Assembly (NCBI GenBank): GCA_025766275.1
Contig: JAFKAC010000055.1
Location: 1 to 64,000, forward strand
DNA length: 64,000 nucleotides
Source of the DNA: Lactarius indigo
Taxonomy: Eukaryota > Basidiomycota > Agaricomycetes > Russulales > Russulaceae
Direction: 5' to 3'
This document shows, piece by piece, positions 34,142-46,004 of this stretch. The notes below the pieces were generated by a model. It was not told where the DNA came from. It searched no databases and saw only the letters and a program-made list of their open reading frames with translations. The first letter of the stretch is position 1, and each line of letters starts with the position of its first letter. The position numbers were made by a program, and so were the translations under genes.

Positions 34142-37100
34142 TTACGACAAAAATCTAAGGTAGGTATCTCGGTCACTGAAGGGATTTATATAAAACGTAT
34201 GACATAACTCAAGTACTGAATAAGTGTTCCAGTCCTGAGGTATAGTACGATGACTAAAACGAGGAAATAAATGTATGCTAGAAACGATAGAGCTGACCGG
34301 AATGATGCTAGCATGCCGGTGGCCATTGTGCATCGACCGAGAGACTCTGTACATTAAGTGATTGGCATCGGGCATGGTAGGAATGGTAGAAAACCATTCG
34401 ACATATGCCAGATGAGTTGGAAGCGCAGCCACTGCAGTGTCCAATGACGGAAACACCTCTGGGATTGCCCTATATGGTAACTGAAAGACAACACGGACTT
34501 GCGCTATTCGGTAGCCTAAGTAGCAATTAGATTGATCAGGGGCGTCGATATAATTGGAACCTACCACTATTTCCACCTGTGCTATTTTGAGAGCTACTGC
34601 GAACAAGAGCAGTGTCAAAGCGTGATGGTATGCGGTGCCCGCGTGAGTCCTCTTGTTCCGGCCGGACATGAATTGCATCCACTACTTCGGGGTGGCCATC
34701 CGACTGGAATTTGATCTTGTGATATGTTGGGACTGAGCGGAAAGGAATCAGCGTGTCAGCAGCCAGAGCTCTTAAGTTAGCTGCCGAAGCGTTGGGGTGA
34801 TTCATCTGAGCGATGAAATCGGCGAGCGCATCCTGAAATTCGACAGCGCCATACCTCACAGCAAGGACATCAAATGACGTTGCCTTTGTAGATGGGTGTA
34901 GCGTCATCTTTATATGCCATGTGGTGGGCTGTGGAGGTCCACTTGGCTGAGAAATTTGCGCGTTCTCCTGGTCGACCCCCTGCCGCTGTCTAACGAAGGC
35001 AATGTACTGTTGCACCTTCTCGCGGCGCTCTAGCCAGGCAGTCATTTGTTGGTATTCATTCTTGCGGTTTGTCGCACGGTAAGCATCCTTTGTGAAGTCG
35101 ATGTGAAGGCGCTCCGTTTGCTCCGTATTGTAATTGTCCGTGGTACCGAATAGCATGATCGAAGATGAGTAATGAATGAGACTGTGTACCTTTGGAATGT
35201 TGAAGTGATCGCGAATGCCCAGATCAATGAAAATAGATTTATTACTGTGGAAGTTAGCCAGGGAATCGTCAAGGCGGCGCAGAGTTTCAGTTGTTTGAGA
35301 AGGAAGCTGAGCGAGATATAGGAAATCGAGTAGCGCGCGTGTAGTTCGGATTAGCCGCAAAGGTGCTTGTCCGGAGGGAAGAGGGTGGTCAACAGTCAGA
35401 CCCAGGAGTATTCGGCACAAGTTCTTGTGTTCTAAGCCTGTGACGCGAGAAAGACCTGATATACCCTTTGCGAATGTGGCGATATGATGATTAGGAGGCA
35501 ATGATCGACAGCGTGCATCAATTGTGACTGGTCCGAATGCGCTTCTCAGCCACGCCATCAGGTGCTTCATGACGCCCTGCAGCAGCTGATGCAGGATATC
35601 TGGCGTGATGGAGATGAATATATTAGAGAGTGCGAAAGATTCCCAAAATGGATGGAATACGGGCTTAAGGCCCACTTCACGACAAGCCGCGTGGAATGTG
35701 CGGACCTCCTCATCCGCCAAGAGATATGTGTCGATGGCTTCATTGTAGCTGCGTGGAGGGAACCTAGCGTATTCACCTAGTCTGTCAAGAGTGACTGTAC
35801 ACTTTGGACAACGGCCATTGTATGTGCACGTTACCAATGCCTGTTCGGGATAGTCGCCAACAAAGATGGCGAATATGGGATGGCACCGGCGCCAAATCCC
35901 ATCCCCACTCATCATCGCGATACCGCTTTCACTGTAGCGCGTGGCCGGGACTAGTAGTTTACGCATGCAAGAGTGAAATAGATTTGCTAGAGCGCGGCGG
36001 CGAGCTGCCTGATTAGTGATCCATTCTAGCTTGGTGGTTGGAATGTAGCCGATCAATAGCTGGGCGTGACGTGACGGCTTGCGACGAATGGCTTTTGGAA
36101 TGTTGCCGATGGTGAGGTAGACGGGATATGCGGCTTTCCCTCGGAAAAGGGTCAACTGCGTCTTGTCGGAGGACAGTATCAGTGGGACCACAGTTGCACC
36201 AGGCTGTTGCGATTTGAGGGACGTCTGTTGCCACGATGCGTAAGTATTTGCATTCATTTGAGAAAGTGTGTGCACCTGTACTGCCCACCACCAGTCTCCC
36301 GTATGCATTTCGCTGTAGATGCGGCACGTGCGCTCGGGATCGGCATAGTGGCGCTCTGGCGCAAATGCTAACTCATGCGCAAATTCGGGGTCACCGTAAA
36401 GGGACCGAATACATTGCATTACATCCCGGAAATAAAAAGACAGTCTTTCACCTCCAACGGTAAAGTCCTCGCACTCGAATGGTGGTCGGCCAGGGAAAGT
36501 GTCAATGATGCGATCGAGCTCTTTAGCAGATCTAAACGAAAGTCCTAACCGGTCGGAAACCTTCCTTGACGTGTCAGTGTAAATGTGAATTGAATAGGGC
36601 GGTGTTCATACCTCGGGAATTTGAAGCAGCCCTGTCAGAGCTGACGATGTCGGCCCGCGCGTCTTAGCCCAAAGCGCAATCTCCCAATCACACTGGGAGT
36701 GAAAGGGAGCCCAGACTGAGGTATTGAGTGCATCTTCACGGGACCGATAGTCTGATTGACCGCGAAACGGATCAGGCATTGGGGTGCCTGGGACACCATG
36801 CGGAAAGCTGTCGACGATCACTTGAGCCTGACTGCCAGTAGTGTTGCTGTCGCCGCTGTTGCCGCTGTCACGTATGGGTGAATTTGGTGGTGGAGTTGAT
36901 GGCCGCAGAGTTTCAGATGAGGGTGGAACCGATGATTGCACCCCGCTAGCGTGTTCTTGATCAGCGTCAACTGTAGCGCCGATGTCTTGAACTAGTGCTT
37001 CCCAGATGTCGGCGTCCATAGCATCTGCGGTATCCGCCGCGTCGGCACCTGCAGTATCGGCATCCACAAAGCTGCCATCGTCCGTGACATCCATCGCTCG

Positions 37101-37412
37101 GGTAGTGTCGGCGTCATGCGTGGCGTGAACGGCATGCAGAGTATCTGAAGCACACATGAGTGGATACCGTCATGCACATGGTTGGACGATACCTATATTG
37201 TGCTCATCACCAGTGTCACCTTGTACGCTCTGTGGTGCTGGAGTTGAAGCGGACAACCGCAGAGAACTGGCCGTCTGAAACGTCGATGGTGTTTGTAACG
37301 CTGCATGCACGATACGGCAGTGTGTACACTGAGATCTGCTAAGGTGTTGAGACAAACCGCGCGGGTTGAAAACCTTCTTGCACCCAGGACAATGGACTTG
37401 TACAGTATTCAT
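34142..37412 (-). CDS. Plavaka-type transposase, element 2
   Basis: The start at 37412 gives a zinc-finger motif (CPGCKKVFNPRGLSQHL). An intron at about 37184-37138 and an Asp/Ala-rich linker lead to SVWAPFHSQCDWEIALWAK. After an intron near 36600 the long exon includes PFECEDFTVGG, then VVPLILSSDKTQLTLFRGKA, YPVYLTIGNIPKAIRRKPS, GDYPEQALVTCTYNGRCPKC, ITPDILHQLLQGVMKH and IPKVHSLIHYSSSIMLFGT. These are core Plavaka landmarks. A last intron of 46 nt near 34554 joins to the final exon ending at 34142. No internal stops are seen in the joined model. It is clearly diverged from the element 1 transposase: it keeps the zinc finger and core but shows a different C-terminal region. Confidence 0.85.
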
Positions 37413-37439
37413 GGTTTGAGGTAAGAGCAGACGACCCTG

Positions 37440-38160
37440 CTTAAGAAGCCCGTCAAGCGGGCACCACGTGCGAGACGGACAAAATAAAGTTTCAGTGAAT
37501 CAGTAAGCTTGAATGCCCGAGCGGGCACCACGTACGAGAAGGAAGTGAGTCGAAGCATCGAGACCAAAACCGAATCAAGCGAACGCTGCAACTTCGCGGT
37601 AATAAGTACAGACCAGCAAGCTTAGATGGCCAAGCAGCCACCACGTGCGAGAAGGAATCGCGTCGAAGCATCAAGATCGGAACCGAATTGAGCAAATGCT
37701 GCAACTTCACGGTAATGAGCAATAGAGTTTCAGTGAACCAGCAAACTGAATGATCAAGCGGGCACCACGTACGAGAAGAAAGCGTGTTGAAGCATCGAGA
37801 TCAAAACCGAATCGAGCGAACGCCGCAACTTCACGATAATAAGCACGGACCAACGAGCTTAGATGGCCAAGCAGCCACCACGTGCGAGAAGGAATCGCGT
37901 CGAAGCATCAAGATCGGAACCGAATTGAGCGAATGCTGCAACTTCGCGGTAATGAGCAATAGAGTTTCAGTGAACCACGAAACTGAATGATCAAGCGGGC
38001 ACCACGTACGGGAAGGAAGCGCGTCGACGTATCGAGATCAGAACCGAACCGAGCGAATGCTGCAATGGCCAAGCGGACACCACGTGCGAGAAGGAAGCGC
38101 GTCAAAGCATCGAGATCGGAACAACTGGGTGAATGCTACAAGGTAAAAGCTTTAGTGAAC
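37440..38160. repeat. 237-bp higher-order tandem array inside Plavaka element 2
   Basis: The motif CACCACGTRCGAGA occurs at about 37462, 37526, 37639, 37763, 37876, 38000 and 38078. Spacings alternate 113 and 124 in the centre, so a 237 bp unit made of two related halves recurs. Each half also carries GTCGAAGCATC and a CGAATGCTGCAAC-like core. The array separates the two divergent genes and includes their upstream regions. It could bind the transposase or act as an enhancer; this is inference. Confidence 0.8.
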
Positions 38161-38397
38161 CAGCAAGCTTGGATGGCAGACGACGGCTCAGATTCTTTTA
38201 GTTAGCGTGAAACGTTTTGGGCTGTAAACAGAGGGCGGCGTACAGACAACACTTTTAGTTAGTGCAATAGTATTTGGATATAAAAGACCCACATACCGTC
38301 GTCCTGAATCCCCATCCCCATTCCTGTCATTACTGGACTCATTAAGTCTCTTATTTACCTTCGCTTTCAGTCTTGTCGTTATCTTGTGCTTCGTAAA

Positions 38398-40651
38398 TGG
38401 CCCCGAGCACCCGCCGTTCGCGCCACATTGCAGCCAATATCCAAGCTGCACTCTCCCAGACAAACGGCGCAGCCAGTGAAAATGCTCTTGATTTACCGAG
38501 TCCGGATCTTGCATCTATATCGACTCAACGTGCCGCAGGAAACCAGAACAACCCCAATTTGTCTGGCGTCCGCGCAAGTAAGTCTAAAACTTCACAGGGT
38601 CAGGCCGATCGCTCACGATAACAAGAACACGGGAAACGTACCTTCGTTTCAACCGATACTGCCCCATCTCCAGCCCCTGTTCCGACCGAAACATTCCAAG
38701 GAATACCCTCAAAGCGAACGCGAGTCACCGGTAAGTGGTTGATGGAAATACAGAAAGAGAAAGCTCACCATAGAACCAAGGGCCTTCCGATGTCCATCCG
38801 ATGCCACTCCAGTTGCCTAGCGGGGGAGAAACCATAGGTGCGCCAGCAAGCGATAGCGTTGTGAAGGCCAAGGGCACGCGACTTGGGTTGAAACGCAGTG
38901 ATTACTAATCATGTTTGGCCTACCAAACAATCAACAAACTTACGAAAATTTTCAGCGTCATCTTTTTACCCTGGCCGCCGCGGTGACAATACCCACCCTC
39001 TTGCGTCTCTTCAAGTCAACTCCAGCAACCATTTTGCTCACGACTACGATTTCAATGAAGACGACATCGAAAATGAAGACGACTGGTTGGAAGACGAAGA
39101 AGTAGTCAACGTCACTCGCAAAGTCTCAGCAAAGACCTCTGAGGTCACCGCAACAGAGGTAAGTCCGCAACACCCTTGAACACATCCAAGCTGATAACTA
39201 CTTTTTCAGAGGCCCTCCTGGCTGGGGGCAGATGTCACTCCACCCGGAACCATGGAGATTCCCAGCAGGAACGTGCTGGATGCCAACGCGTCTAGTAGTC
39301 CAATGGACCATGGGTCTGCGGCGTCCACTCCCCGCTCCAGGACGCTGTCAGAGCTTGGAGCACCCAATACCGAGCTATCAGGTGAGTAACGTTACCCTCA
39401 CCGAACATCTGTCGTGGGCTGACATATTAATCAGCCAGCGCAACTATGTTGCAGACGGAGGCGACAACCGAGTCCTCTGGGGCCGCATGGCCCGCTGATA
39501 CGGACCTATTGCCCCCTGGTGCGAATAAACTTATGCTGACCAACCAAAACCCGCTAGTCCGCAACGTGGTTCAAGAGGCGATTGAGAACTTGCGAGCGTC
39601 ACTCATGTTTAATCACTCATTCCCGACTGCACCTGTCGCGTTCACTTTCACCAAGGAGAGCCTCATCACTGCTGCTGAGAAATATAAACCTGGTGCCGCA
39701 CACATACAACGCCGACTCCAGCAAGATGGAGAGTACCTAGCGAAGATAGTTCCACTGGTAAGTTTTATTAATGTTGTGGTGGTTCCCGTGGAGGCGGCAG
39801 TGATGGCTTGCAGTTACGTGTCGCCGTACGCTTGGGGACGGGGACAGGTTGGCGCGCGAACGGTTCGGCGTGGTGGTGTGTGATGGCTTTACTGACACTG
39901 TGACAGGTACGCGTTCGCGTCCCACTTATGCGGAGCGAAATCAAGGAACGTTGCAATGCTTATTGTGTACCTGCACTGGTTTCTATTGGGTCAGCAAGCA
40001 ACATCGCTCAGGTAGTTCGTCTGCAAGTCTCTAATTTCAACTACACATTTCCGACAAAGGTAAGCGTAAAATGGCGGTGCTGATGTGATTCTGACCTTTT
40101 GTCAGAGAGGCCTTTTCGTCGGAACTCCCTTGCGTACACACCCTTACCGCAATGAATGCATCATTTCAGTCATACGGGACCTTTTTTTTACTGGCGGGAT
40201 GTCATCTTTTGCGTCACGCTTTGCTCACCTTTTCCCAGAACATCAAGGACATGATGGGGTGTCAACTCGTGAAGTCCCTGTGCCCATGGTCGCATTGGTT
40301 GCAACTGCGGTAAGTTGATACAATACTATCAAGTCACATACTAACTCTATTGATTAGATGTATGCCACACTCCACGAGTGGCGTACTGGCAAACAACAGG
40401 GGACTGAATTCTCTGCCAACACCTATTTGGATGTGTACCGCTGCAATGCCAATACACTTAACTTTATCCTGAACCAACGGCCAAATGCATATCATGTGAT
40501 GATGGCTGATATATATACCCAAGCCAGGTGAGTCGCTGCTTTCATTGAATGATTGCAGCTCTGACTAGGTTGCCACAGCTCCGACTCTGAACATGATGGT
40601 CTGCCTGGAGCTGTAATTGCCGATCTTGATCTCGATGACCTTGAAGGCTGA
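38398..40651 (+). CDS. DUF6532-type protein carried by Plavaka element 2
   Basis: The gene begins near 38398 with a basic start (MAPSTRRSRH) and a disordered Ser/Pro-rich region whose 5' splicing I could not fully resolve. From 38958 the exons join cleanly: an acidic DYDFNEDDIENEDDW stretch, a LTNQNPLVRNVVQEAIENLR helix region, a VRVPLMRSEIKERCNAYCVP segment, then RNECIISVIRDLFF and VPVPMVALVATAMYATLHEW, ending at 40651. The last blocks match the DUF6532 family as I know it. Introns are about 45-60 nt and GT-AG; one carries the branch-like TACTAAT (about 38905). Function unknown. Its twin lies in element 1 in the same divergent position relative to a transposase. Confidence 0.75.
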
Positions 40652-41139
40652 GCACCGAACGTACACCAGCGGTTTCAACAAACCATCCACTGGAAAGTTA
40701 TGCCAACTGAACGCACTGTCGGTTTGCCATGTTTACTACAATAATTAACACTACTAACACACTTTTAACAGTCAACAGTGGTTTCAAAATACCCCGTGAT
40801 TCCTGTCTTTTCTCACTATTTTTCTCCGCTCATTTCTTGTCCGCTCGCATGTGTAGCGTGTCCGTTCTTTACATTATCATCACATTATCATCACATTATT
40901 TAATTTGAATAATCCGTGAATTTGATTGAATGATCCGTGAATTTGAATCACATTTGGATGCTTGATAATCGTGATAATCCAAAGATTGATTATTGATATT
41001 TTATTCGAAAATACCTCCCATTATCCAGGATTATCACGAATTATCACGAGGATTATCAATAAATTATGGGGGGGCAACATAACGCAAGATAACCGAGGTA
41101 ATTCGATAATTTCAATAATTTATCGCAATTATCGATAAT
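40652..41139. other. A/T-rich subterminal region of Plavaka element 2
   Basis: About 490 bp after the DUF6532-type stop contain many short motifs of the ATTATCA and GATAATTC kind in both orientations, up to the right inverted repeat. Similar but shorter A/T-rich sequence follows the left repeat. These are plausible subterminal transposase-binding sites. Confidence 0.5.
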
Positions 41140-41174
41140 TTATCTCTCGCTAGCGCGGGAGGTTTTTCCTGATG
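41140..41174. repeat. Right terminal inverted repeat, Plavaka element 2
   Basis: Exact reverse complement of 33987-34021, ending GGTTTTTCCTGATG at 41174, followed by the CA duplication. Confidence 0.9.
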
Positions 41175-41991
41175 CATGATTAGGGGACCTGAATCCCCGG
41201 TCATTCCAACTTGATAAGTGACGTCGTAGGCAGAGTGGTAGGGTATGTCGTACTTGAAGCTGGGTACGAGGCTGACACCTAGTTCGTACCCACCAACAGC
41301 TGCGAGCGTTGATCCCTGATGAGTACATAGTGATGGCTGTGAGGGAACCCTTTAATGTACCTATTGTTCCGAGGATGAGAAGCAGAAGAATGGCGATGAC
41401 GCGTTTGTCTCTGTTCCAGAGAACCACCGCGCGCCAGGCACAGACGATATCGCTTAGGATATACTGGACGACCTTCAGTTGAGTTATGCACCTGACACAG
41501 AGGCATCATGTAGACGCACCATCAAGCGTGTGATAGTTGACTCTACAGCAAAGACGACATTGAGGTGATATGGAGACCATAAATTGCCAGTCGTGGGACC
41601 GAGGAAAGTCTGTATTAGCTGAAACGAGAGAGCAGTCTCGAGCACCAGCGCGATGATTCCCAAGACGAACATAAAAGTCGTGATTCCAAACATGAACATT
41701 CTAGGCCGAGACGAAGTGAAACCTGGTTTTCCCCTGAGACGCCATATATTGTAAGTTGCGACGTCCGTCCTTCTGGAGCACAAATGAACCTCACAGGAGG
41801 ATGTGGACCGAAGTGGCGTAGAGTACGATATAGACGCCTGTAATATACATCACAATGGCTCAGAGACTGGAGAAGCAACGACGGGTTTCTTGTCCCTCAC
41901 CATATACGATACCGACAAATAGGTTGTCGTACACTGTCAGTGTGTATTGAGAGTAATAATCGGAAGTGTAGAGACCATCGCCGAATACCAT
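41175..41991 (-). pseudogene. Multi-span membrane protein, copy 4, 5' part (split by Plavaka element 2)
   Basis: Exons 1 to 5 (start) of the family lie here, from the ATG at 41991. Exon 1 ends in the VYDNLFVGIVYG stretch. Exon 3 carries TSSRPRMFMFGITTFMFV and exon 4 YILSDIVCAWRAVVLWNRDK. Exon 5 stops within PLI-M where the transposon enters. Splice sites match copies 1, 2 and 5. Together with 33373-33986 it would make a full-length frame. Confidence 0.8.
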
Positions 41992-42129
41992 GGTGGCGGA
42001 ATGGAGTGCCGCTGGCGGGGACAGATCAGGGTGTGAGGCCAAGTATGGAGCAAACAAAGCCTATTGCAGGTCCTTAAGTAGAAGATCTTTACTGTAGCCG
42101 CTGTCAGAGCGGCCGTCGGCTAGATGTCA

Positions 42130-42300
42130 ATCGTGCTGGAACCCGAGGAGGTAGCGCCGTACGAAGGGGCGATTAGAGGTCGAGGAATTAAAGCTAACAC
42201 GTCGAAGAGACGTGAAACATCACATGTACCCACCTGTCCCATCAAACCAGGATTTTTACGTTGCCTGGCAACTCGCACCAGCTCCTAAGGAATTCCTGTG
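42130..42300. repeat. Spacer block S1-related sequence upstream of copy 4
   Basis: A weak S1-like stretch with GGAGGTAGCGCCGTACGAAGGG, then a GTTGCCTGGCAACTCGCACC core seen also near 13310 and 14250. It sits in the usual place, just upstream of a membrane-protein copy. Confidence 0.4.
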
Positions 42301-43060
42301 CAGTAAATGTCAGACTCGGACGAGAAGGTCATCGGAGAGACAGCGTGCGAATGCGATACGAGAATCACAGATAAGCCCTCGACTATTGCCACTCTTTGTT
42401 TTTACTTATGAAATGTATTTATATTCTGGCCGATAAGGCTGATCGCCACCAGTAGTTCTGTACGTACAAACAATTACAGTAAGTTAACATGGACGTGATA
42501 CAAAGGAGGCAAATTGACAACATCCCGTAACCCCTACAGCGCTGGGCCTGCCACATGATAATTATGACAGAGCTCCCTTGCGAAGCTGAAGACTTTGTAT
42601 GTCAAAACCAACAAACCCGCAGCAGCACTACAGGAGTGAGCAAGCCGATTCGTATGCGGGGAGACGAATGTGGGTGAACTATGTGGGGGCAGCGGCTAAG
42701 AAGTGTTCAGGGCACGAGTCAGCTGTCCCGGGTTAGTCGGAGGTGGGCACAAGGCCCAGGGTAATCACCGCACTACGGCTGCATGGCCGCCGTGTCTGGA
42801 CAAGGCATCTCGCCCCGAGGGGGGTATAGGGCGTTTGCAGGGATAGCTCCGACTGGGCTACCTGTTCCGCGGGAAGGGTCATCCCACCTTTCATAATCAT
42901 GGGCTATTCAGCTTGCCGGTCTCGTCAGATATCTGGTTCCCAATGGCCCCAATCGTCCAGTGCGGGAACTCCCGGGTTGGCATCCTCCCACTTGAAAGCC
43001 AAATGTAGGGGGACGCAACAAGGGGCGAGTTCACTGGGGCATTACTGACAGAGTCGAAGA
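42301..43060. other. ORF-poor stretch, unassigned
   Basis: No gene is supported. From about 42440 to 43060 no frame of 60 codons or more is open on either strand, unusual for this window. Composition is G-rich between 42640 and 42860. No repeat partner was found. Confidence 0.4.
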
Positions 43061-43928
43061 TCAAACTATACCCCCTGTTGTACTAGGGGGAAGTAGAGAG
43101 GGGAGAGGGTGCCTGTCGTCAAAGTTAACGACGATGAGGACCGTGCAGGGGCTGTCAAGGCAAACTGCTTGCCCAATAGTGTGCCCAGTAACGGGCTGCA
43201 TGGTGTCCCGATAGCCAGTAACAACCACGACCTCCGGGGGAAGTACTCTCAACCAGAGCGCGAGCTCATCAAGTCGGGAGATACTGGTGGTACGCTTGAA
43301 GATTCGAATCACATCAATACCGATGGAGAGAAAAGCCATCCCCGAGATGGAGTTGTGTGGTCGGACTGAAATAAATTGGGGTGATATCCCATACAGTATC
43401 AGTATCCACCAGTCGCAGTGATGCCAATAGCCGGACTTCCCTTCAAGCGCCCCATATGTCACCACGAAATGCTTTTCTTTTCCCAATCAAATGCGAGACA
43501 CTCATCCTGCAAGGCCCGAGTATCGCAATCGTCGTACGACCTCCCCGAGGAGACACTGTACCCTAGCAACTCCCAGCATCAGTGAAGCGGCACAGTCACT
43601 TGGTGTTCACCAAGGGCAAGTCAAATGCCGCTGCCTTCATAAAGATGTCGGAGCCATCGTGGTTCTTCAGTAATGCAGTTATGGCTAGTACACAATGACC
43701 CGCGTGTGCACCCTTGAGCGAATACGAGGCGAAGAAACTGACAGGAATGAATTTTTCGTCGTAAGTTTCGTTCGTACACGGGAATGACAAAACTAGCTGA
43801 TAGTAGAGTCGCCCCCGGGAAACAGCAGTGTGGATTATGTGTCTAGTCAGACCCTCCCCCGCTGGCACGATGCAATGGCTTACAAAGGTGTCTTCCAGGT
43901 AGTGTCTCTTCAAATGCGACGGAAACAA
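43061..43928 (-). pseudogene. Conserved unknown block X, copy 1
   Basis: Minus-strand frames (FPSHLKRHYLEDT near 43928, NETYDEKFIPVSFFASYSL, then KEKHFVVTYGALEG and WWILILYGISPQF) have counterparts in the same order at 48290-49064. An A-run near 43478 causes a frame change between parts, so this copy is probably decayed or needs introns I cannot place. The family is not recognised. It lies downstream of block S4-like positions in the module. Confidence 0.35.
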
Positions 43929-44299
43929 GCTACCCGAAAGAGAAATGCACGGCTAGAAAGCGTAGTAATCCTGCCAGGAGTGCGGGTGGAGAGCCTTGAT
44001 TGGGGGCCGAAGGGAGGCATGGCTCGGAGTAAAGGACAGCCGCATCTCGCCGCATCAGAAAGTAAAACTGGTTGTGGCGTGCCCTGGTTGCGCGGCCCGT
44101 GTGTGCCGTCCAAGTCTTCCTCAAAACCACCCTTGGGTGACCCCACCCTTATCGAGCATGTGCGGCCCCACGGGTATTACAACAGGACTTTAATTGTTTC
44201 AGTACTAGACGACCTGATGCTGCAGGAGTACGGCCAGCCTGTAGTTGAGTCGGTTTTGTGTCGGTTATTCCGAAGCTGGGGCCGGATGCCAAATTTGGG

Positions 44300-44445
44300 T
44301 ACAGTACATAACAGAAGAGTATATTTAATTGATGTGCTATTCGTACACGCTAACACCAGAAAAATGAGCAGAAATGCTCCCAAATCGAAGTTCACTAGTA
44401 GGTGCGAGTACGGTATACTTCAACAGGCCGATGACTAAATTTTTC
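44300..44445. repeat. 3' flank of membrane-protein module, copy 5
   Basis: Similar to 33130-33290: both have a plus-strand stretch reading DVLF-HA followed by EY-I-QQ-DD, immediately beyond the membrane-protein stop. Copies 1 and 2 keep only the last part near 1600 and 11580. It may be 3' UTR or a plus-strand overlapping frame. Confidence 0.4.
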
Positions 44446-44476
44446 GTCCCACCGACCAAAGATCACAAGCTCATCT

Positions 44477-45862
44477 TCAGAGGTCTTCGTGATTGCCACG
44501 GATGGAGCTTGCATCGGAGTCACGAGTTCGCATGTACTCGTGTCGTGGCATGTCGCCAGTCCTGGGTGGTCTTCGTGCCGGCCCAGTCGCGAACTGCATT
44601 CCGTTTGAGTGACTCGAGTAGTGTTCGACCGGGCTCTTCTGCACGGCAACGATAATGATTATGAGCGTCGGATATATACCCTGCATCAATTAAGTATTGT
44701 ATTCAGTGCCCAAGAGAATGTTTCAAGAAACAAATATGTTGCAGGGCTTACTGAGATAAACACTAAGACATCGTCTATGACAGTGAAGCCCGGCTCGGGT
44801 ATCATGTCAAACGCCGAGAACAAATATAAAATCTAGAGTAGTGCATTGAGCCCTTCTACGAGCACAGACACTTTAAATCAATACATACCCAAGGGATGCA
44901 ATAAATAAAACCCGACTCGATGAGCAGAGCTAATAACTTCTCGACCCTCACAGATCCAGCTCCGTTGACCAAATGTTTCCTGACTAAGACGCGGCGTTGC
45001 CTACGCCAGGAACGTGGTCAGAGATGGTCGTCGGGGGGTTGGACGTGAGAAGAGCGCACCAGGCCTTCCAGGTGATTAGCCCTGTGGAGAGGAGATTAGT
45101 TCCCAGTGATGGGCCAATCATCCATAGGGGTCCCGATTGTGAACTGTCTGATTGACTGTTGGGAGGTACGAAGCCGAGACCAATTTCACACCCAGCAGCA
45201 ACTACGAACATTGGTCCAGGATGAGCACAGAATTACGACTAAGAGGGGAATCCCTTTTATGTACCTGTGGTCCCAAGGATGAAGAGTAGAAGAATGGCTA
45301 TGACACGTTTGTCTCTGTTCCAGATAACCACTGCACGCCAGGCACAGATAATATCGCTTAGAATATACTGAACGGCCTTCAGTTGAGTCAAGTAGACGGG
45401 ATGAAAGCATTCGGTAGGCGCACCATCAGGCGTGTTACACCTCCATCTGCATAAAAATAGACGATGAACTCGATTCTTTGAAGCTCTAAAGCTTTCTGTA
45501 GTGCCAGTGCGGTGGTTCCCAAGGCAAACATGAAGGTGGTGATTCCAAACCAGAACATTCTAGGCCGAGACGAAGTGAATTCCGGTGGGCTCCTGAAAGT
45601 CATCGACTGTGAGTGTGCACTATCCTTCCTTCAAGAGGAAAAATAAACGTCACAGGAGGACGTAGACCGAGGTAGTGTAGAGTACGAGGTAGACGCCTGT
45701 TGTGCAGGGTGCGATGTCTCAGAAATTGTGGTCATGGTGAGTTTGTCGTCCCTCACCATACACAATACCGACAAAAAGGTCGTCGTATGTTTGATCTGCG
45801 GAGTTTTCTGAAGGAAAATACTCGATAATGGTGGGACAAGGGTCGGGAGCATTGCTGGACAT
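44477..45862 (-). CDS. Multi-span membrane protein, copy 5 (intact, 8 exons)
   Basis: Predicted minus-strand exons are 45862-45757, 45696-45654, 45592-45424, 45367-45265, 45201-45060, 45000-44889, 44832-44752 and 44680-44477. They total 960 nt, or 319 residues. All introns are GT-AG and the frame is open. Exon 3 is 45-57 nt shorter than in copies 1 and 2 and lacks the WP-GRI region before the TRLM/RRLM motif, so one inter-helix loop is reduced. The N-terminus is longer and acidic (SSNAPDPCPTII). Same family and unknown function as copies 1 and 2. It is divergent from the S1-S3 spacer and the intact UstYa-like gene downstream on the plus strand. Confidence 0.85.
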
Positions 45863-46004
45863 GGCGGCGATAATGGAGTGGTGGGGGGCAGATCGGCAGA
45901 GCGCGAGGGCGAGCAAAGCTCATATTCCCTGCAGATGCTTAAAAAGTAGACACATTCACATCCGCCACAACTGTAGTAAGGGCAATGACCGCCGACTGAA
46001 TGTC

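Larger units (their letters stand above)
33987..41174. mobile_element. Plavaka-type DNA transposon, element 2 (7188 bp, complete)
   Basis: The element has 35 bp terminal inverted repeats beginning CATCAGGAAAAACC at both ends. Flanking dinucleotides are CA on each side (33985-33986 and 41175-41176). Removing the element and one CA yields sequence matching membrane-protein copy 2 at this site, so a 2 bp target duplication fits. Inside are a minus-strand transposase and a plus-strand DUF6532-type gene in divergent orientation, with a tandem-repeat array between them and A/T-rich ends. Everything expected of an autonomous copy seems present. Confidence 0.85.

Noticed and set aside
19757..41174. 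A TET/JBP-type or other named cargo gene in the Plavaka elements
   Set aside because: Some fungal DNA transposons carry such genes, but neither element here contains anything resembling one; the only partner gene is of DUF6532 type.
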